From Candidatus Izemoplasmatales bacterium (GTDB lineage: Bacteria; Bacillota_I; Bacilli_A; Izemoplasmatales; Hujiaoplasmataceae): DNA of 9,986 bases. A model generated the notes under the pieces. The model was not told the DNA's origin. It was given only the letters and a program-made list of their open reading frames with translations, and made no database searches. Positions 6,569 to 9,986 of this stretch are shown here, piece by piece. How positions within the stretch are numbered: position 1 is the first letter of the stretch; the number at the start of each line of letters is the position of its first letter. A program made the translations under genes and the position numbers. The stretch lies in the NCBI GenBank assembly GCA_028699855.1, contig JAQVTV010000025.1, forward strand, positions 1 through 9,986. Direction: 5' to 3'.

Positions 6569-9021
6569 TATTCTCCTTTGATTTCCTCAATAATCTTCAT
6601 CTTATATATTGAAATCAAATTATACCCCTGACCCAATAGATACACCGCCGTAACGATCGCTGCAGCAAGCATGATGGTCGCGGGTCGGGGAATAATCTCA
6701 TTGTAATAATGAAACACGAGCATGACTTTGGGTAAATACTCGATAAATACAAAAATCTCCATAATGACAAAAACCAACACGATGACTGTCAGAACCATGG
6801 CTTCTTTCAAAATATTCGCAGCAAAATTCGTGGTTTTCATTCCTAATGACTTCAGTTTCGCATAATCGCCTTTCAGTGATTGAAACACCAGTTGGTTATT
6901 ATTCATGATCACAATCATGAAGCTCGCTACAACTGCTACGACATAGACCATAAACAAACGAATCGCTACTTCAAATTGAGTTGCAAACATATCGATGAAC
7001 TCGTTTGTCTTGATGATGTAGTACATGCTTGATCCATATCTAAGTGCCATTTCCTGAAACAAGTCTTCCGATCCCCCTGCATCAATCACCAACGAATTCG
7101 TCTGATATATTGGTGCATATTCCGAAACAAGAGATACATTCGAATAGATCAGTTTATAGTAGGTCGACTCGAAAAAACCACCTATCTTAACTAATATAAT
7201 ATCACGATGTTCACCCACTTGTAAATATATCGCATCATCAACTTGAATGTCAAGGATATAACTCAACTCATTTGGAAGCAAGATATATGGGGTATCTCCA
7301 TTCAGATATTCCTCGGAAATAGGGGCCTTCAACCCTAGTGTGAACGATTCGACAAACTGTATCGGATCCATAGAAACAAAGAAGTTAAACGATATTTCTT
7401 CTTGTGTCGCGATTTTTTGGACAGAAGCGCTTCGTGATGCAAACATCTCTTCAACAGACTGAACGGAATCATACGCCATAATCTCGGCCTTAAGTGACGG
7501 TTGGTACCCGAAAATATTCATCATGAGGTAATCGGACGAAATCTGTTCACGTGTGCGATCGAGCTCAGTATATAGATAAGCGTGTAAAGTCAACGCGATC
7601 ATGATCACCAGAAATGAAGCGAACAAAACTTGAAGCGAGTGAAATATCGTACGATTGTCTTTTAAATAGTTCAGGGAAAACAAGCGAAAGACCGATGGTT
7701 TTTTTCGAAACTTGTGAAGCAATGAGAGTGCAAGAGATATCCCTTGGAACGCCAAGATGAATGACAACACCAAGACGACGATTGCCTGATATCCCAAGGG
7801 GATAAAACGTACGAGCAAACACACAATCAACAATATGCCGGCAATCACAGTGACAAAGGGTGAAAACTTGTGGCGTTCATATCGTAAATCCCGCGAAAGT
7901 CCCACAATCGATTCTTGGGTAATCTTACGATATTGGAACACACTCTCAAAACCTAAATAGCATAAAACCAGAACCAAAGCTATGATTGTAGCGCCGATAT
8001 CCATCGTGATCCATGTCTGAACGCCATAGGCGCGTGCGCTGATGTTCGTAATTGTCAAAGCAAACCCAATACCTATCACCGAGGACAACACAAACCCCAT
8101 TCCAATTCCCAAAGCGAACACATGAAACATAAAACGCTTATGTCCCCCAAGGGTCATGATCACCGCATAGGGTTGACGAAGTTTTTTCGTCAACAAGGGA
8201 AACAAAGAATGCATCACAATCACCATGGTTATGGTGATGATAAGCCCTACCCCGGCAATAATCGACATATTCGCAGTCGTCAAATTGCGAATCTTCTCTT
8301 GGTCAATTGTCTTCTGGAGTAAATATCCGCCATATTCTGGATCCGCCATCAAGGTTTCTGCGAACACATCGGGGTCGATATGATCATTCAAATCCAGATA
8401 CAACGTATTGCCAATGTTATCAATCAAGGTCAAACCGTAGAAATCGCGAATCAATTGGCTTTTGTTGACAAAGATCTTGGCTTCGGAAAACAAACCCTTA
8501 TCAGGGACAATCTCGATCACCGTGTATTGATAAATCCGGTCGAGCATGTGTATTGAGAGTTGATCGCCCTCGGATATTCTTCGAGTTTGCGCCAGGCTTT
8601 CGGTTACGGCACACCCCATATCGGAAAGATAGCGAAAATCATAATCGATCAAACGTTCAATCTCGTGCGGCAATGCCGACATGAGTTCCACATAATAAAA
8701 TGATTCGTCTGTTTCCGCCAACACATTAAGATTGAAAAAACTCAGTGCATGTTTCACTTCTTGGGCATAACGAACGCCAATGTTACGTTTGTTGATTAAA
8801 CGGGCAACCGCATTCTCATCGAAAGTCAAAGTCAAGTCGATTTCGAGATACTTTTCTCGTTCATAATTCTCGAATACTTGCGAGAACGAGGATGGAATAT
8901 TCGCGATCAGTACTGCGAACATCACGATCAAGCATAGCGTTGCCAACATCGAAACCGCAGACCCTTTTGCCCTAAGCATGTTTCTCAGGGCAAACCGAAG
9001 TTTAAAGCGTGCGCTGTTCAT
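6568..9021 (-). CDS. MacB/FtsX-type ABC transporter permease, two-domain, ten helices
   Basis: An 817-residue permease with about ten membrane helices (near 22-43, 251-275, 297-324, 341-361, 388-407, 412-434, 459-484, 683-707, 737-760, 779-800). Two large extracellular domains (44-250 and 485-682) follow helices 1 and 7. Each FtsX half has the coupling segment after its second helix: KLRQPYAVIMTLGG (280-293) and SLKGDYAKLKSLGM (715-728). This is the layout of two-FtsX-domain permeases related to BceB/LolCE/MacB, which usually move or release lipids, lipoproteins, peptides or antibiotics at the membrane face rather than import solutes. The frame opens at TTG 9030, but ATG 9021 (12 nt after a weak GGAA) gives the usual MN..F.LR..LRNMLR.K start; GTG 9024 is also possible. 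It overlaps the ATPase gene by 20 nt, implying coupled translation. The substrate is unknown. Confidence 0.85.
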   Translation of the reverse strand: MNSARFKLRFALRNMLRAKGSAVSMLATLCLIVMFAVLIANIPSSFSQVFENYEREKYLEIDLTLTFDENAVARLINKRNIGVRYAQEVKHALSFFNLNVLAETDESFYYVELMSALPHEIERLIDYDFRYLSDMGCAVTESLAQTRRISEGDQLSIHMLDRIYQYTVIEIVPDKGLFSEAKIFVNKSQLIRDFYGLTLIDNIGNTLYLDLNDHIDPDVFAETLMADPEYGGYLLQKTIDQEKIRNLTTANMSIIAGVGLIITITMVIVMHSLFPLLTKKLRQPYAVIMTLGGHKRFMFHVFALGIGMGFVLSSVIGIGFALTITNISARAYGVQTWITMDIGATIIALVLVLCYLGFESVFQYRKITQESIVGLSRDLRYERHKFSPFVTVIAGILLIVCLLVRFIPLGYQAIVVLVLSFILAFQGISLALSLLHKFRKKPSVFRLFSLNYLKDNRTIFHSLQVLFASFLVIMIALTLHAYLYTELDRTREQISSDYLMMNIFGYQPSLKAEIMAYDSVQSVEEMFASRSASVQKIATQEEISFNFFVSMDPIQFVESFTLGLKAPISEEYLNGDTPYILLPNELSYILDIQVDDAIYLQVGEHRDIILVKIGGFFESTYYKLIYSNVSLVSEYAPIYQTNSLVIDAGGSEDLFQEMALRYGSSMYYIIKTNEFIDMFATQFEVAIRLFMVYVVAVVASFMIVIMNNNQLVFQSLKGDYAKLKSLGMKTTNFAANILKEAMVLTVIVLVFVIMEIFVFIEYLPKVMLVFHYYNEIIPRPATIMLAAAIVTAVYLLGQGYNLISIYKMKIIEEIKGE

Positions 9022-9682
9022 CACTGACAATCATTCCATCACATAACTCGATTTTTCGGGTGCAATAATGGATATGCTCTAAGTTATGTGTCACCAAAAT
9101 GATAGTGATTTTGTATTCGTGATTGAGCTTTTGCAAAAGATTCATGACTTCTATGCCACTTTTTTGATCCAGGTTTCCCGTAGGTTCGTCAGCGAATATC
9201 AGTTTCGGACGATTGATAATGGCTCGGGCAATCGCCACGCGTTGTTGCATTCCGCCCGACAACTGATTGGGATATTGATGCATCGCCTCGATGAGTCCCA
9301 CCGCTTCCAGTGCTTCCTCGATTCTTTTAGGTTGATGATCTTTGGCAATAATCATCGGCAATAACAAGTTCTCATACACTGTCAGGTTAGGAATCAGATT
9401 GTAGAACTGGAACACAAAGCCGATGGTTTTCTGCCTCAAATCCGCCATCTCAGTTTCGAAAACATGACTCAAGTCCTTTCCGGTGAGCAAAACCGATCCG
9501 GAAGTCGGCGGCTCCAAGCCGCTTAACACATACAACAATGTCGACTTTCCTGATCCTGATGGACCGACGATGCCGCAAAAATCGCCTTCAGACACGCATA
9601 AGGAAAGGTTTTTGAGCACATGGGTCATAACTTCACCGTTGTGATAATCCTTATTCACCTCTCGCGCATCGATTAAGACCAT
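9002..9682 (-). CDS. ABC transporter ATP-binding protein, MacB/LolD type
   Basis: A 226-residue ATPase, full length for the MacB/LolD/FtsE group. It has Walker [10 protein letters not shown] (40-48), Q-loop Q92, signature LSGGMQQR (141-148), Walker B LIFADE (161-166), D-loop NLD (170-172) and switch H199. The [10 protein letters not shown] string (163-172) is typical of the group. The protein is cytoplasmic and should dimerise to drive the adjacent FtsX-type permease by mechanotransmission. The ATG at 9682 has GGGGTG 5 nt upstream. It is the first gene of the operon, with a promoter about 40 nt upstream, and its 3' end overlaps the permease start. All catalytic motifs are intact. Confidence 0.92.
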   Translation of the reverse strand: MVLIDAREVNKDYHNGEVMTHVLKNLSLCVSEGDFCGIVGPSGSGKSTLLYVLSGLEPPTSGSVLLTGKDLSHVFETEMADLRQKTIGFVFQFYNLIPNLTVYENLLLPMIIAKDHQPKRIEEALEAVGLIEAMHQYPNQLSGGMQQRVAIARAIINRPKLIFADEPTGNLDQKSGIEVMNLLQKLNHEYKITIILVTHNLEHIHYCTRKIELCDGMIVSDEQRTL

Positions 9683-9721
9683 CTCGGCACCCCATTTATG
9701 ATATTGTCCTAAGGTATTCCT

Positions 9722-9750
9722 ATCATATCACTTTTTTGTGTTCCATACAA
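9722..9750 (-). promoter_or_regulatory. Promoter of the ABC/lipoprotein operon
   Basis: On the minus strand: -35 TTGTAT (9745-9750), a 17-nt spacer, and extended -10 TGATATGAT (9722-9730). Transcription would start near 9715, about 33 nt before the ATPase ATG. This is the most complete promoter in the window. Confidence 0.65.
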
Positions 9751-9812
9751 GTAAGCAACCATGACTTTTTTCCTTCAAATGCTGTACTATTTTGCGATTG
9801 GTTTTATTATAT

Positions 9813-9835
9813 AAAAAAAAGCGTCCGTAGACGCT
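9813..9835 (-). terminator. Rho-independent terminator with a UACG tetraloop
   Basis: Minus-strand stem AGCGTC / GACGCT closed by TACG (a C-UACG-G loop, the very stable UNCG class) and followed by eight T. It ends a leftward transcript that enters from beyond the right edge and insulates the ABC operon promoter. Confidence 0.85.
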
Positions 9836-9905
9836 AATCGATGAGTTGTTTCAATCTCACCTGACTTTTGCAGTATAGAATGATGTGAGACTACTATTCA
9901 CTACA

Positions 9906-9986
9906 TCAATGCCATATATCACTACCAAGCATCATCAAGGTTTCTTCTCTAAAAATGGGGAAGAAGCCTATTTTAAATGTATCAAA
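9906..9986 (-). CDS. Possible C-terminal end of a gene outside the window
   Basis: One minus-strand frame is open from the right edge for 26 codons, ending ..GSDIWH and TGA; the other two close within a few codons. It lies about 70 nt before the terminator at 9813-9835, where the tail of a terminated gene would be expected. Twenty-six codons is too short to prove coding, and TGA would differ from the TAA/TAG stops elsewhere. The stretch could instead be 3' untranslated or structured RNA. Confidence 0.2.
   Translation of the reverse strand, partial: FDTFKIGFFPIFREETLMMLGSDIWH
9938..9969. repeat. Inverted repeat, possible hairpin
   Basis: AGGTTTCTTC / GAAGAAGCCT: ten pairs with one T-G wobble and a 12-nt loop. 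On the plus strand ATTTTAAA follows, loosely terminator-like, but no plus-strand gene is near. On the minus strand no T-run follows, so it is not the terminator of the leftward transcript. Role unknown. Confidence 0.4.

Noticed and set aside
9022..9030. TTG start at 9030 for the permease
   Set aside because: The only purine-rich site (GGAA at 9034-9037) is just 3 nt away; the ATG at 9021 or GTG at 9024 fits better.
1..9986. Mycoplasma-type code (UGA as Trp)
   Set aside because: All six complete genes are intact under the standard bacterial code, with no pairs of fragments split by in-frame TGA.
1..9986. Insertion sequences, tRNA or rRNA genes, CRISPR arrays
   Set aside because: No transposase frame, terminal repeats, tRNA-like cloverleaf or regularly spaced repeats were seen; the only tandem repeat is the 15-bp linker repeat inside the lipoprotein gene.

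Overview
The window comes from a low- to moderate-GC bacterium of the Bacillota/Mycoplasmatota side. The signs are strong AGGAGG-type ribosome binding sites, extended TGnTATAAT promoters, short hairpin-plus-T-run terminators, a lipoprotein with an MGC lipobox and a TTQAP-type Thr/Pro linker, a DUF1292-like gene and a Gram-positive-style ESS transporter. The lipoprotein style suggests an Acholeplasma/Izemoplasma-like lineage, but that is an inference. The six complete genes stop at TAA or TAG, and their tryptophans read as TGG, so nothing suggests that UGA is recoded.

Layout, left to right. (1) 1-1171, minus strand: a DUF2804 gene followed 35 nt later by the 5' end of a short DUF1292-like gene that runs off the left edge. 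Their promoter lies near 1202. (2) 1262-2984, minus strand: an ESS-family (GltS-like) sodium/carboxylate symporter with an unusual extracellular insert and its own terminator. (3) 2985-3308, non-coding: a divergent promoter region. It holds an extended -10 for the transporter, a leader of about 160 nt that can fold into a three-way junction at the very 5' end of the transcript, a 17-bp dyad, and two candidate promoters for the rightward gene. (4) 3309-4178, plus strand: a membrane-bound ferritin-like/VIT1 fusion (MbfA-like iron or manganese exporter). (5) 4182-4213: a hairpin between convergent genes. (6) 4233-9682, minus strand: a compact operon of MacB/FtsX-type ATPase, ten-helix two-domain permease and large acidic FN3-containing lipoprotein. 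The first two genes overlap and the last two are 13 nt apart. Its promoter is at 9722-9750. (7) 9683-9986, no confident gene: the operon promoter, a strong minus-strand terminator with a UACG loop, and about 150 nt that may be the tail of a gene lying mostly outside the window.

How they work together: the ATPase, permease and lipoprotein should form one cell-surface ABC machine. The ESS transporter and the iron exporter share a divergent control region but are not obviously functionally linked. The most notable unexplained items are the structured transporter leader, the beta-rich insert in the transporter, and the large unclassified lipoprotein tied to the ABC system.
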